Shown here: in pieces, positions 34,501 through 47,700 of the stretch
Layout of the letters: each line of letters begins with the position of its first letter
How positions within the stretch are numbered: the stretch's first letter is position 1
Source of the DNA: Xiphophorus maculatus
Lineage: Eukaryota > Chordata > Actinopteri > Cyprinodontiformes > Poeciliidae
Length of the DNA stretch: 64,000 nucleotides
NCBI RefSeq assembly: GCF_002775205.1
Contig: NC_036450.1
Location: 22,284,288-22,348,287 of the forward strand
Direction: 5' to 3'
Notes under the pieces: model-generated
Seen by the model: the letters and a program-made list of their open reading frames with translations, nothing else
Told to the model about the DNA's origin: nothing
The model's database searches: none
Program-made: the position numbers and the translations under genes

Positions 34501-37500
34501 CAATATACCATCTACACCAACAAAGTTTTTCTTTGATAAAACTGAAGCTGCTGTCTTATCATGTATGACAGCATATTAAAATATTGCATATACCAAAGGT
34601 CTAAGTATTAAGAAATCAAAATGATTTGTGGGATATGATGTTGTGTTACGCCCTTGAAGTTTGTTTGTTGCATTTGACCCATACTGGTTAGTATAGTGCA
34701 TGTTTACTGGGATTTAGAGTGTAAATCAATGTTCTGACATATTAAAACAAGATATGTTAGCTTAGCTGGATTTAAGACTCAACTAACCATCAACAAATTA
34801 AATTTAAATGCTCTGAGTGCCACTAACTGGTCAGGTAATTATTACTTGAAGTACCCAGTAGGCAAATGATAATAAAGAAAACCAGTATAATCACGGTTTA
34901 CTGATGTGCGCCAGTATACCATGATTATTCCACCCCTATATAGTCACTTTTTGCTTTAGTTCTCCTGTTTTCATGTAGCTCTGGCTGGACGTCGGCCCTT
35001 TTAAACTCGGTTGTGTCCTCACAGGGGATTTGTTCGCTCAACTCATGAGAGAAGACCCTTCCACCATCAAAGGAGCAGAGACATTAATGCTGGGAGAAAT
35101 GCTTACTTTACCACAGAACTTTGGGTAATAAAAGGTTTTCTTGCGGTGCTTTTGATTGGAACGCAAATTCGTTCAACCCGTTCCCATCTTTGTATGCCTT
35201 AGGAATATTTTCCTTGGCGAGACCTTCTCCAGTTACATCAGCGTGCATAACGACAGCAACCAGGTGGTAAAAGACATTCTTGTGAAGGTACTGGAACTCT
35301 TCTACACGATCCCTGAAGCCTTTAATCGTTGCTTTTTGCGTTTTCGTGACGCGTTGCGTTGTTCACAACAGGCCGACCTGCAGACGAGCTCACAGAGGCT
35401 CAACCTGTCCGCGTCGAACTCGGCAGTAGCTGAGCTCAAACCTGAGTGCTGCATTGACGACGTCATTCACCATGAAGTTAAAGAAATTGGAACACACATG
35501 TGAGTCTGTTTCACTAAACTCCACATGTTACATTTGTCTTAACCAGATCGGAGGATATGACACCTTTAACAGTGTTTGTGTCTTCTAAAATGTAGTTTCT
35601 AGGGATGCACTGATCCACTTTTTTCACTTCTGATGCCGATATCTGAGGTTTAGTAGCAGTACTAAACCTGAATTGACTTGAAATGTTTCTTCTTCTTTTT
35701 TAAACACAGACATAAGTGAACATAAATAGGCTGAGTACTTTGGTCAAACATGTAAAAAATAAACTCCAACAAACCTTGTTTCAAATGGCGCAATTAGGAA
35801 TTCTAAATATAATGATAAAGCTTTGCGTCGCTCAAAGCACAAAGCATAGAATTAGATTGTATAGATTTGTCTAAGCCTGTCAAAATGAATCAATTAATTA
35901 ATTGAAGGCCAGTGTTGTTTACAGAGGTATCACAATCTATTTTAAGGTTGTGTGTGGTTTTTATTTTCATTTTATTTATTGTTTTTGCTTGTTGTGCTTC
36001 ATCTTGGATATTTAAAATAGCTTCCAGTTCCAGCTTAAATTGTTCTATGCAAAACTAAAGTTTGTTGGTCTTTGAGAGGATGAATTTGAAAATGCTCTTA
36101 AAACAGCAATATTATTGTTCATCGCAATAATTACTGAGATAATTTATCGTCCAGCATGCCTAGACCTGTCACCGATACACGATCCAGAATTTGTATTCAA
36201 TGTTTGGACTGATCAGATTGGTGCCTCTCTGGTGCTTTCCGGGATAAACCGTGCCAACTTTGAAACTTGCTTCTCTTCCTACCCACAGCTTAGTGTGTGC
36301 GGTCAGCTACACCTCTCAGTTCGGGGAGAAACTCTATTTTCGGAAGTTCTTCAAATTCCAGGTGAGATATATTTGAACGTTCTCGTTAGCTGGCAGCGGT
36401 GAGATCATGTGCGGCCTTGGAGGAGACTCGAGAAATGCCACAGACCTACAGCAGTGCAAATGCAATTACCCGTACCCACCCCTGTAACCCCCTCCCGCGC
36501 TAGCAGTCATCTGCCCTCACTTTGGGAATGAGCTGCAGTCTTGCTCTCTTCTTTGTAGTGTAATTTCCTTAAGTCTCAACAATGAGTCGGACTCAGTTTG
36601 ATTGTTTTTCTCACTGAACATCCTTTTTTGTTGTTGTTTTGTTTTGTTTTTCTCCACCCAAATGGAAGCGCAGTGTGATAAAGCGTCAGTGTTTAGTTTC
36701 CAATCTATTTTCAATCAGGTTTTGAAGCCGCTGGACGTGAAGACAAAGTTCTACAACGCAGAGGTGAGTGACACTCACCATCTCTGTTACTTACCATGCT
36801 TTCTGCCATATTTCATGCATTAGTTCGGAACATATTTCCAGCTTCTACTAGAAGCGGTTAGCTTTGGATTAGCTCTACTTAAAAACCCTTGGAGATGTCA
36901 AACCGGGATTTTTTTAAGTAGAGGCCTGTTTTGTTTTTTTTTTCCTTTTCCCCATTTTAGTAGCTTTTTTTTTAAATATATATATTCAACTGCATATATT
37001 CATTGTCACCAACTTTTTGCATGTAACCTCATTCATTATGTCTTGTATTTTTATTTTCTCCATTAGAGTGACCTCAGTTCTGTGGTAATTCCTTCTTCTG
37101 TTCTCATGGCTGAACATTAGCTTCTCTTAATCCTTACCGGTCCTGCAGGACCGTTGTCTTTCCGAGCCCACAGAAAGGTGCAAAATAAAAGAATGGAGGC
37201 TAATATTTGAAATCAGTGTTGATGCCAACTCTCCACATTGTTAATAATAATAATAATTTTTTTAAAAAGTCTACACCCATTGTTTTTCCTGTTACCCTTT
37301 CTGTGGATGCTCATGCTTTCTTGCACTTACTCTGCACAGGGGTTGGAGTTAAAAGCTGAAGTTTGTGGTGTTGGATTGTTTATGGGTTGATTACATATCA
37401 AATCACTGAAAAAATATATATATTTTTGATTATTCTTCATGCTAATGATTTCAGTATGTCCACAAAGCAAATATGAATTATGTAACATGTTTTGATTCTT

Positions 37501-40500
37501 TCCCGTAAACCGTGAGGTTTCTTCAGAATGGCTCTGCATGCAGCAGACTCTGATTTAATTTTTTTTTTTTTTTTTAAATAATGAATTAATTCGAAATGGT
37601 TCACAGTCAGATCCTCTGTTTTGAATTGCAGGCATGAACTAATCTCTGCTTTTTCCTAATTGAATTTCATTGTGTACGGTAGAGGTTGCACACACAAAGT
37701 GACAACTGGACACAGTTCTGCTGTTCCCAAAGCATCAACTTTAGCGCCATAAAAATCACAACCCTTTAGAAGCAGCGTTTTGAGAAAGAAATCCTCGTAT
37801 TTTTTTTTTAAATGTAGTTCAATAAAAGTAATTTTTTAATTTTTATGATATATTTTTTTTTTTGCTTCAGGACATTCTGTGCTCCCGTTACAATCGTAAA
37901 ACCCAGTCTTACAGCAATTGCTACTCCTAAAACAAGTAAGTAAGTAATCAGTGTCTGCTTGAGCTTAAAAAACATAATATGAATCCTGCTAGTTATAGCT
38001 CCTCTAGAGAAATAAAAGCACAATAAAAATGCAGTTCAGAAATCAGCCATTAGTCTGGGGCATAAATTGTTCATCTTTTAGCAATAATAACTTAAATTCA
38101 GATTACCAGATAAGCAAGAGATAGCGGATCAATTTTTGTTGCTACGGGCCTCCAATGCGGTCTGAAAAAAGCTTGAAATTTTTTTTCTTCTTGCTTTTAG
38201 TATTTGTCGGGTCTGGTTAAGCATTTAGAGAGAAGAAAATAGCATATGAGGGAATCTTTGACTTTCTGAGATCAATTTCTAGTTCTGTTACCTGAAAGAT
38301 AAATGTATTTATAGAACAGAAGTATTTTTACTTTATATAGACACAAGCGAACAAGTCACCAAGTAAGAAAATCTATTGATAAACATTCTTCAAACAGCTA
38401 AAAAGGACAATTTTTCTGCTGACCAGAGCTTTAAACTGTACCTGTGTGTGCTTTTAAAACAGCGTCTGGGTTGGATACCAAAATAATATAAAACAAAATA
38501 TTATTTTACATCTATAGAAACAGAAAATATATGAGAATTAAAAAAAAACAAAAACTCAATCTAAATATATTGCAATTAACTCAGTCCAGATTTACAGAAG
38601 TGGTTGGTCATCAATTTCCTGAAACATTCTGTGGGGCCAACGGTGAGTTTTAATCTTCTTGTATGCAACCTCATTATTGCAGTTTATGTTGTTTTACTTT
38701 GCATTAAATAAGTAAAAAGAAAAAGAAAATTGGAATATTGCGCTGGCAAACAAAAAATGGCCAAATATTTGATGCTTTGGGAGCCGTAACCTGCTTACCG
38801 AGTGGTCACCATCACTGTGCAGCCTCTCCTTTTCATGCAGCTCAGCACTTGTTACTAACATGTTGTTTAAAAAAAAAAAAAGGTACACTGAGCAAATATG
38901 ATAGAATATGATACATGTTTCTGTTTGGTCACTGGGTCAGGTTTATAAATATTTCCTGAGTGACCCTCACATCACCTGAAGAACAGCTCAAAGGATAGAT
39001 TCACATTTGTTTGCAGTGTGTTATTGCAAAATCACATATCAAAGAAAGCTTTTCTTGATTATTTTCTACCCAAAGTTGTCAGGAGCAAAGATCATGAAAT
39101 TTATGCGCAAATGAAGTTCATACTACACAAGAATACATAGTATATTACAAAATTAAGCTTTTATATTGCGGAATAGCATACATTTTTTCTGGATTTGCTT
39201 CTTGCACAGTAAAAGCAATTTTCGGAAGATTACAATTGCTTGCTTTTTTTTTGTTCCCAGTAAACAACCCAGGTAAACTTAAAAAACCCTGCTTTGTCTT
39301 GTTATTGAGGGTTATACCCTTTACCTCATAAAATAGGTCTTAACCAATCGTGTCTAATAAAGGCAGGAGGAAAATTACTATAACATGTGCTAGAGATGCA
39401 CAGATAAATATGTTGTCGACTGGAAGTGACCCATTTTCAGAGCAGTCAGCCGTGTTAACAATATGAAAAAGACTTAAAAGTTCTTAAAACTGAGTTTAGA
39501 GGAACCAAAGAGATGCAAGAACTTATTGCGCAAGACACCATGACATTCAGCAGGTAACAGGAAGGCTAAATGTAGCACAGCAAATTAGATTTTTTTCCTT
39601 CTTGTTATTATTCTTCCATCTCAACTTTCAAATGTTGGAAATGTTGGTAGTCATTAAGAAATCTAAGAGTTGAGGGAAGGATTAACAACCCATGGCGATA
39701 AGACGTGGCGATTGCAGTCTTAGTAATGCTAGGGCTTTTGTAAACAAATATTTTAGTAATCGAGTAATCTGTCGATTATTCTTACGATTAATTGAGTAAT
39801 CTGATGAAAATATTTATTAAATAAAATATTGCGAAATCTGGCACACCAGTGTTTCTATCGGATCAACATCAGTCCAATTTTTCATATTTGAGCTTCCCTA
39901 ACAGTTACTTTTCTGTAGTTTAGAAAATTAACCAGTAACAATAACAGCTCACTTTCTAAGTTAACCTGAAATAATACAAAGATCTGAAATTATATTCAAT
40001 TCAATAATAAAGAGGCAGGCTCACAAATAAACTTAGAAAAAATGTCTATTCTCCAGCTTTTGGTTTACGTACTCCTCTTCAGTCAGTTTAATAGATGAAC
40101 TCTCACAGACGAACTAAGTCCGGGGGGAAGGACGACCAGTAGACGAACGTACTGGGCGAACGTGGAGCAATACGCTCGCCCGGTACGAAGGTGTGACGGC
40201 ACCTTCGTTCGTCACACTCAGAAACTCATCTACTCAGAAACTCATCTACAGCCATGTACCGCCACCCGTTTGTTCAGACCGGGATAATATGAAATTTATT
40301 GTGCGGTTCGTCCGTAAAGTTACACTTAAACTTTAACCATCGACTTACTCAGTCACCCGCCGTGTTCAGTCCATCCGCTCACCTGTATAAATATTCCCGC
40401 AGCGCTCTTCCCGCCTTTCGCATTGAACCAGCAGCTCCCGGAGGAGAAAAGCTGCCGTACTCCAGGCATCGCGCCAGTCATTTTAAGGATGTTTATTGGT

Positions 40501-42139
40501 CTCCCAAAAACGATGAAAACCCGGGTGTTATCATCAACCAATAAAAACCCCCACGGGCCAAACTTGAAAATTGGACGTTATGCCGCTAACACTTAGCTTT
40601 CGTCAACAACTCCGAGGCGGAAGTCAGAGCTTCGTGCAACGCAAATAATGTTCCGGTCGGAACACGGTGCGCTACATAAGAAAACATAAATTAACGCTTC
40701 GAGTCAGGTAAATTTTCCTCGAATCATTCGAGGAATCGTTTCAGCAATACTAGCTGCGCTAACTGCTGTTACTGGAAGCTAAAAACTTTAAAGTAGCTGC
40801 TCTGTAATATGTTTTTCCTTTGTTTCTAGTTATTAATAAAATCGTTTTTCCATAGCTACCGACAAGTTCTATGTTTCTAAAGTAAATATTGATGTGCTTA
40901 AATCTTATAATTCCTGGAGATGAATCAAAATAAGCTAATGTTAATGCTAGCTGGTCAAAGCTTTACAAAAAAACAAAGATGGGACATTTGGCCTCAAAAT
41001 ATTTCTTGTAGCTTCTGAAATTCAAGTAATTTTTTTAGTGGTATTGAAAAATGGGAACTTATCCTTTGAGATAGTGAGTTAATGCTAAAACTAACCTTAC
41101 GTAGCTAATGTTTTGCTCAGTTCACCTAGAACAATATGTCACTTTATGGCTACAGAGAAATATCAGTGTAAACTTTCCAAACCTTCTCTGTTATAGACAG
41201 ATGAAGTGTTTTTGGAAGCCCAGATCCAGAACATCACCACCTCTCCGATGTTCATGGAGAAAGTATCTCTAGAACCCTCCATGATGTACAACGTTACAGA
41301 GCTCAACTCTGTCGCGTCTGGGGACGAAGGGTAAAAACACTAGCTCTTTTTCTCCTGAGTACAAAAGCCAAAATAAAAACAGCAGAAGTATCTTAAATGC
41401 TCACTAACGGATTTATCGCCCGGCAGAGAGTCCACGTTTGGCAAAATGTCCTACCTGCAGCCAATGGACACGCGGCAGTACCTGTACTGCCTGAAACCGA
41501 AGCCGGAGTATGCGGAGAAGGCCGGCGTCATCAAGGGCGTGACCGTGATAGGGAAGCTGGACATCGTGTGGAAGACTAACCTGGGGGAGAGAGGGAGGCT
41601 GCAGACCAGTCAGCTCCAGAGAATGGTACCAGACTGTCCCCCTTTATGGTTCCCATCTCGCCCATATATTGTACTCTGTTATTGCGTTCTGTTTTACTCC
41701 TGTTTGTGTGTCTTCCAGGCTCCTGGATACGGAGACATCAGGCTGTCTTTGGAGGTGATCCCTGACACTGTGAACCTTGAAGAACCCTTTGACATCGTCT
41801 GTAAAATCACCAACTGCAGGTGCATAAGATCTTCCATAACCCTCATAATAACTTATCTAATGTAGTGAAAGAGTTTTTGTCCCCCAAGGGTGATTTGATC
41901 TTTAAGTCACTCCCATCAGGTGGACCAAAATATAAAGTTATGAAGAAATTTTTGTATCTTAAAGGCCAAAATGAAAATAATTAAAATAAATAACAAAATT
42001 ACAAAATAAAATCAGGCAAAAGAAACTATTTTCCAAATCTTATACCGGTAGAACTTATTAAACATTATTCAAAAACTGTAGGTGTGGCTATAGGTGTGGC
42101 TATTTTGTGTGTTGTGAGTAGCTTCAATGAACAAGCTTG

Positions 42140-42207
<68 letters not shown>

Positions 42208-42914
42208 CAAGCTTGTTCATTGAAGCTACTCACAGTGGGTAGAAGATCTGGAAATTTTAAGCAAGATTGCAAATAAGATTATTCAAGTAAAGTAAAAGTA
42301 AAAAGTACAGCGCAGTAAAAATACTCCTAAAAGTATTTATTTCCTCAAAAAAATTACTAAATGTAATTAAGTAAATGTAACTAGTTACTACCCAACTTTG
42401 ATTTATATATATATATATATTTTTTGTTGCTTTTTTGTCACACTTAAGTACATTTTCAACAAAGAAATTCTTGAGCGGACAAATACTTTTTCTCAACCTG
42501 TTACGACCCAAAAGCCTTAGCTGACGTCCTCCCTTGTTGTAGTGAAAGAACCATGGACTTGGTGATGGAGATGTGCAACATGAGGTCGATCCACTGGTGT
42601 GGAATATCAGGACGGCAGCTGGGGAAACTCACCCCCAGCGCCTCCCTCTCGCTGCCGCTCACCGTCTTCTCCTCTGAGCAGGGACTGCAGGTACGATCCA
42701 AACTTCCTGAAGCAACATTATAATCCCGATTGTTTTTGTTTGTTTTTTTTTTTTTTTTTTTTTTTTGCTTTTTTAATCATCTCATGTTGTCTTTCATTTG
42801 TTTCAGAGTATTTCTGGACTGAGACTCACCGACACGTTTCTAAAGAGGACATACGAATATGACGACATTGCACAAGTGTGCGTGGTGTGTCCGTTTATGA
42901 GCAACGAGTGCTAG
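31588..42914 (+). CDS. trappc13: Trafficking protein particle complex subunit 13
   Basis: Twelve exons with GT/AG sites and continuous phase: 31588-31633, 32667-32735, 35025-35124, 35203-35287, 35372-35499, 36289-36361, 36719-36763, 41197-41330, 41427-41625, 41719-41819, 42543-42690, 42807-42914; 411 residues, close to human TRAPPC13 (417). The N-terminus [20 protein letters not shown] leads into an Ig-like beta-rich N domain ([34 protein letters not shown]); middle and C-terminal domains follow ([20 protein letters not shown], then the end [19 protein letters not shown]). Family knowledge: TRAPPC13 is a metazoan subunit of TRAPPIII, which activates Rab1 in ER-Golgi and autophagy traffic. The gene is complete. 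It converges on sgtb, as in human 5q12.3. Confidence 0.95.
32736..35024 (+). other. TRAPPC13 intron 2, no gene seen
   Basis: AT-rich intron of about 2.3 kb. Short open frames are present but none resembles a known protein, and I saw no complete transposon ends. Confidence 0.6.
35600..35880. mobile_element. hAT-like MITE fragment (one end)
   Basis: CTAGGGATGCACTGATCCAC at about 35600, followed by a T-tract and ATGCCGATATCTGAGGTTTAG, repeats the left end and subterminal wording of the MITE at 9037. The matching right end is not evident. Located in the TRAPPC13 intron 35500-36288. Confidence 0.5.
36764..41196 (+). other. TRAPPC13 intron 7 with transposon-derived DNA
   Basis: A 4.4-kb intron. 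The right part (about 39720-40755) is element-derived; the rest is AT-rich with several homopolymer tracts and no coding-like frame. Confidence 0.6.
39720..40755. mobile_element. Probable non-autonomous DNA transposon, GC-rich core
   Basis: AT-rich ends contain ATCGAGTAATCTGTCGATTATT (39759 onward) and, at the right, CGAATCATTCGAGGAATCG (40720 onward), similar in inverted sense. The core is GC-rich with hairpins: TACTGGGCGA pairs with TCGCCCGGTA (about 40149-40184), and GAAGGTG with CACCTTC just after. A 16-bp direct duplication (ACTCAGAAACTCATCT) is near 40217. Ends look like the hAT-type MITEs of teleosts, but I cannot fix exact boundaries. Confidence 0.5.
42113..42234. repeat. 122-bp perfect palindrome with (TA)n centre
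   Basis: The left arm TGTGAGTAGCTTCAATGAAC followed by AAGCTTGTTA is mirrored exactly by TAACAAGCTTGTTCATTG followed by AAGCTACTCACA. About 62 bp of uninterrupted TA lie between. The whole is self-complementary, in the TRAPPC13 intron 41820-42542. Confidence 0.95.
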
Positions 42915-43093
42915 ATGTTTTGCCAGCTTTTTTTTTTTTTTTTTGCATTTATGGATATGAATGGACCAACTATGGAATTCTGCACTAATATTTCACTTTT
43001 TTTCAACTTAACGGGATGATTCTATATTTTAGAAGAATTGTGAATAATATAAATTGTTTCCTTTGACAATAATCATGTAAATGTGTGTAAGTT

Positions 43094-43099
43094 AATAAA
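43094..43099 (+). terminator. trappc13: TRAPPC13 poly(A) signal
   Basis: AATAAA 180 nt after the stop codon, in an AT-rich 3'UTR. Confidence 0.7.
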
Positions 43100-44439
43100 T
43101 TCAATGTAAACTTTGAATCTTCTACCGATGCTAACATTTGCAATGTTATGATACTCTGGGTTTTGCTATAAAACTGTTAAGACATCCACAAAAGTATTTA
43201 ATTTAAAGCCTATTTTCTTCATTTTGAATTATCATTATTTTTCACCCACGTGTAAATTGAGACACACTATAAGGAGAAACTTCAATGCAGTCATATTCAA
43301 CAATATGTCAATCCAACTGGTTTGTTTGCAATCCAACATTACTAAAAATACTTTGATTTATTTACTGGACCTTTCGAAAAATTATTTGCTTGGTTTTTAA
43401 AATATTTTTACAATTAAACTAGCTTGGCATGTTGTGCTAGACATGTAGCAAACATGTGGAAGGAGATGCTCAGATGAGACCAAAAAGCAACTCTTTGACG
43501 TACTTGTAAATTACTATTCCTGGTGGAAAGTTCTGCACGTCACCGTTCCTATAATGAAAACATGGTTAAAATGCTATTTCGTACAGGAGAATGGACTTTT
43601 GTTTTTGCCTCGAGATTTGCAAAGCCGGGGATATACCGCAAAAGACTCGGGGCTGTAAATACTGCAAAATGGGGTTAAAATATCCCCCCCAAGAAAACAC
43701 AAGTTTCTGATTTTTTTGTTTGTAAAAACTTATGAAAACATTTATCTTTCCACTTCACATCTTGTACACGGTTGTCCATATCAAGTTACAAAAGGATTTA
43801 AATATCTCGCGTTTGTTATTTTTCCATGAAAAAGAAAAAATGAGGCGGTTACTTTTGAGACATTTATTTCTTTTTCCTCCCAAGACAAAACAAAGTGCTG
43901 CCTTTGCGATACATTACTTTCCATAAAGCTTCTGATCTCAAATACCAGATTTAAGAGCATGCAGAAACGAACAGGAATATGTTGTTGGTCACCAACTGAA
44001 CAGGCTGCAAACACTGCTAATACAATTACATTGTTGCCTTAATGATTAAGTGTACGCATTAAATAGCAGTGACGTGAGTCCCGTAGTAGTCAAAGACTGA
44101 ATGTTTTTTTTATTATTATAGTTATTCAAACAAAGCGAGTATGGTGTTAAAAGTTGATTCTGACTATAAAAATAATATTAAACATTATAAACAAAGCTTG
44201 ATGTTGTATTTGTATGAAAAAAAGCTGCAATTTTCCCTGCTAAACTGTTTAAATTACATTCCTCCTCCACTCTTTCTGTGTTATGAATAAAGAGATGAAT
44301 CCTCGACCTTATGAAGAAGGCAGGGACTTCGCCGCATCCAACACGGTGACTCTGACTGGAGACAATATTCACTTCATGGTCTGACTGACATCTAGGCTCC
44401 TGTTTCATCACCAGCTGTTGTCTTACTTGGGTGGGATGT
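43100..44439. other. Intergenic DNA between convergent genes
   Basis: Spacer between the 3' ends of trappc13 and sgtb. It contains a Tc1 transposase fragment (about 43435-43560: AACATGTGGAAGGAGATGCT, then CAGATGAGACCAAAAAGCAA, equivalent to the transposase SDETK motif region). Otherwise AT-rich DNA without a recognised gene. Confidence 0.6.
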
Positions 44440-44445
44440 TTTATT
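44440..44445 (-). terminator. sgtb: SGTB poly(A) signal
   Basis: AATAAA on the minus strand, about 300 nt downstream of the SGTB stop. A plus-strand AATAAA at 44620-44625 lies within the SGTB 3'UTR. Confidence 0.55.
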
Positions 44446-44741
44446 TAATGGTCCATTCCCCCGTTTTTTGTTGTTGTTTTTTTTTCTTCTCCTTTAGTCT
44501 AAGTAAAGTGCCTTCGACCCCATCCTCGACTCTTCTTTCCAGCTGTGCCGGGGACTTGACTCAAAGAAATGGGTGTGGAGATTATCATCGCGCCATATGG
44601 TTGCTCTTCCTGGGAGGCAAATAAAAAGTGTCTGCAATGAAATTAACTCGGCTGTTACGGCTGTACAAATGAGACCCGGACGGGTGCACGGTCTGCTGCT
44701 AGAGAGAGTCTCGCTTTAAAGTGAAAGAATACCCGAATGAA

Positions 44742-47700
44742 TCATGAGTGCTCCTCGGCGCTGCCGCTGAAGGAACGGCTCCGGATGTGGTTCCTTAGCT
44801 GCTCGATGAGCTCTGGGTTCTGCTGCTGGATTTGCTGGGCGAACTGCTGGCCCCTGATGTGGGGAGGGAGGGAGAGAAGAAAAAAAAAAAAGGCAAGAAG
44901 GAGGAAGTCTTATTATATTGTTAAACATCCAGAAAGGTTGGGAATATAAAATGCAAGCTGCATATTTCTTAGGAAAATGCCCAAAGATGTTTGGAATAGG
45001 GCTGCAATGAGTAACGGATTATAACTAATCGGATAATAATAAAAAATAAAAAAATTCTGCAAATGTTTTATTTAATTTTGACTTAAGCCCTTTTTATACA
45101 ATATTAGAAAAACTTGCGGTATTTCCTTTTCTAAATAATAATTTTATTCCTTAAAACGATTTAACATAGCATTTATATAATATGCACTTGATCATTTGTA
45201 GCAAAGGATGCATCTGCGGCTAAATAAAAATGACTCATGCTCCAAGTGTCTTATGGCCTTTTTCTACTCTTGTCCTCCAGTTAATGGTTACTTATTAAAT
45301 TAGTTTTTATTTCGAATAATCAACTAATCACGATTAATCCACAGCTAAAAAATACTTTTGTTCTGATTGTGTTGTTCTTTCAGCAAATTGCCTATTTGTG
45401 GTCCGTATTCTCCAGTTAACAATTAATTGACTATTAAATTACTTGACGATTATTTCAATTAATTGGATTAATCGGTGTGAGCTCTAATTTGGAATTTACA
45501 AGTTAAGTTAACATTGCTAGTTGTAAGCTTTAACCTAGCTTACAACTAGGTTACAGCTAGTTGTAAGGTTTACATGAATTCAATTACTAAACCAATAAAG
45601 CTATGTTTTGCAGAAGACATGAAGTGTTGCACAAATAGGAGGTGGAGCTTTGACAGTGTCATTTTATATGGAAGAATTACAAGCGGCGTTATTGCTCAGT
45701 TGCTTTCTTGCCAAAGACAAATGGATCAATACCAGCAGCAGCTGGAATGAATCCTGGAAATAGCTCCAGGATTCATTCCATAAACTGAAGCAAAAATGTA
45801 TATTGCAGTCATAACTTGTACAAATCCTCTGTCTTCACTCTTCCACTTACGCCTCAATCAAGCTGGAGATGTCAGACAGTCCTCCCACTCCTGCGGCAGG
45901 ACCTCTAACTGCATTCGACATCATTCCCGACATGCTGAGCACACAGAGACAGCGAGTAGGTTGTGCGATTAAAAAAGAAGAAAACAAACTATTAAAACTA
46001 CAGATTCCCTTTGTGCTTTTGAGCCAATTCCAAACACGGTTAGATTTGCATTGCACTCACAGCTGCTGGACTTGCTGGTTCTGCATGACGCTCGCGGCCT
46101 GTAAACAGAAATGGAGCCGAAATCAATCGGATCGCACACGAATGCTGTAGAAGGTACAATTTACCGCTGATCGTATTGGCGGTTTTATGACGAAACGGGG
46201 CTCGTAATTCCTTGCTGTGGGGTCTGAATGCAGCTGAACTGCTATTGGATTCAGATGTGTCTTGTCGTTGCTGTAGTAAAACCTTGGCAGGTTTGTAGAC
46301 GTGTTCTGGCCCTCCCACGTCTCATAGTTTTTACATGCTAGGAGCCAAGGGTAGGACGTTTTAACAACGCAATAACTTTAATGGTTCATAAGAACCAGTG
46401 TTGAAGATCCTGGCCGCCTATGTCGACAAGGTTTTTGTCAAAACCTTTCCCAAGTACAACAGAGTTACCGGGAGTCTCACCATGCTGATGAAGGCTGGGT
46501 TGTTGATTAAACTCGCCATGTCAAATCCCAATCCGGCAGCAATCTGTACCAGAGTGTTGGAGATTTAAAAAAAACAACAACAAACAGATTAAGTTAACAA
46601 CAACCAAGTAATCAGTAATAACTAAAGTAAAACATTCCCATTTGGACTCACTGGGCTGGAAGCTTCTTTATGCTTCTGCTCTGCGATCTTCAGGTTGGAT
46701 TTATATGTGTCATTCTCCGGGTCTAGAACCAGGGCTTTCTTGAAGTATGAAATCGCCTCTGGATACTGATTCATTGCAGTCAAAGCCAAACTGCACCCAC
46801 ACACAAGGTAGACAAATCAGATTCAATATACACAGGGACCTCCACAATGTGACATCCCTGCAAAAAAAAAAAATGTGTAAAACACCCTAAAATAAAACAT
46901 CTCGTACGGAAGCAGCGAAATCTCAGACAGAAAATGTCAGAAACTAATCGCAGCAATGACGGCAGCATGATTCAGCTTGGAGTTTTACATTCTGCAACTA
47001 TCCCAGGAGGTAGTTTCCTGGAACTTTCAACAACTTTCTACTATTTTGAGAATACAGCTTCTCAAAACTTTCCAAAACCCACCAGAGAGAATCTGTAATA
47101 ACCTTGGTAGAAGTGGAACTTGCTGGGCACTGCTCTGAGCCTTTCATGAAACCTATATGACACTTTCTGAAATTGTTACGGTACTTTCCAGAACTTATTT
47201 TCCCTAAGCCTTCCAAGCAAATTCATGGAATTCATCAGAGATTGTCTGGAATTTACCAGAAAAGTCCTAGAACTTACAAGGTACCTTCATTAAATGTAGT
47301 TGGTACTTTTTTGGAACTTTCCAGGCACTTTCCTTGATGTCAGATACTTTCCAAGTGATTTGCTCCAACATTCATTGAACATACTAGACACTTTCCCAAA
47401 ACTTATCAGTTACTTTCTGGATTCTGCCAGGTAGTTTTAATGGAACTTTAGAGGTACTTTCCCTAGAAGTGACCAGCAAGTTCTGCAAAAGTTTCAGTGC
47501 ACTACTAGGGAAACACTCAGGAAGTTCTGGGAAAGTTTTGGAGTAGCATTACGTGGAGTAATAGCAAATATCCAAGAAAAAAATTACAGGTCGTATTAAC
47601 GGGTTTTTTTGGGGGGGGGGGTTTATCACTGCTACACTTACTAATGTCCGATTAACATCTCCTGTAGCTAAACCTTTCTTTTCTTCCTTATTTCTTCAGA

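Noticed and set aside
42069-42272. Minus-strand frame with repeated YI dipeptides
   Set aside because: Translation of the (TA)n core of the palindrome; not a protein.
42915-44741. Search for SHLD3 between trappc13 and sgtb as in mammals
   Set aside because: No frame of suitable length or content; only a Tc1 fragment and AT-rich spacer.
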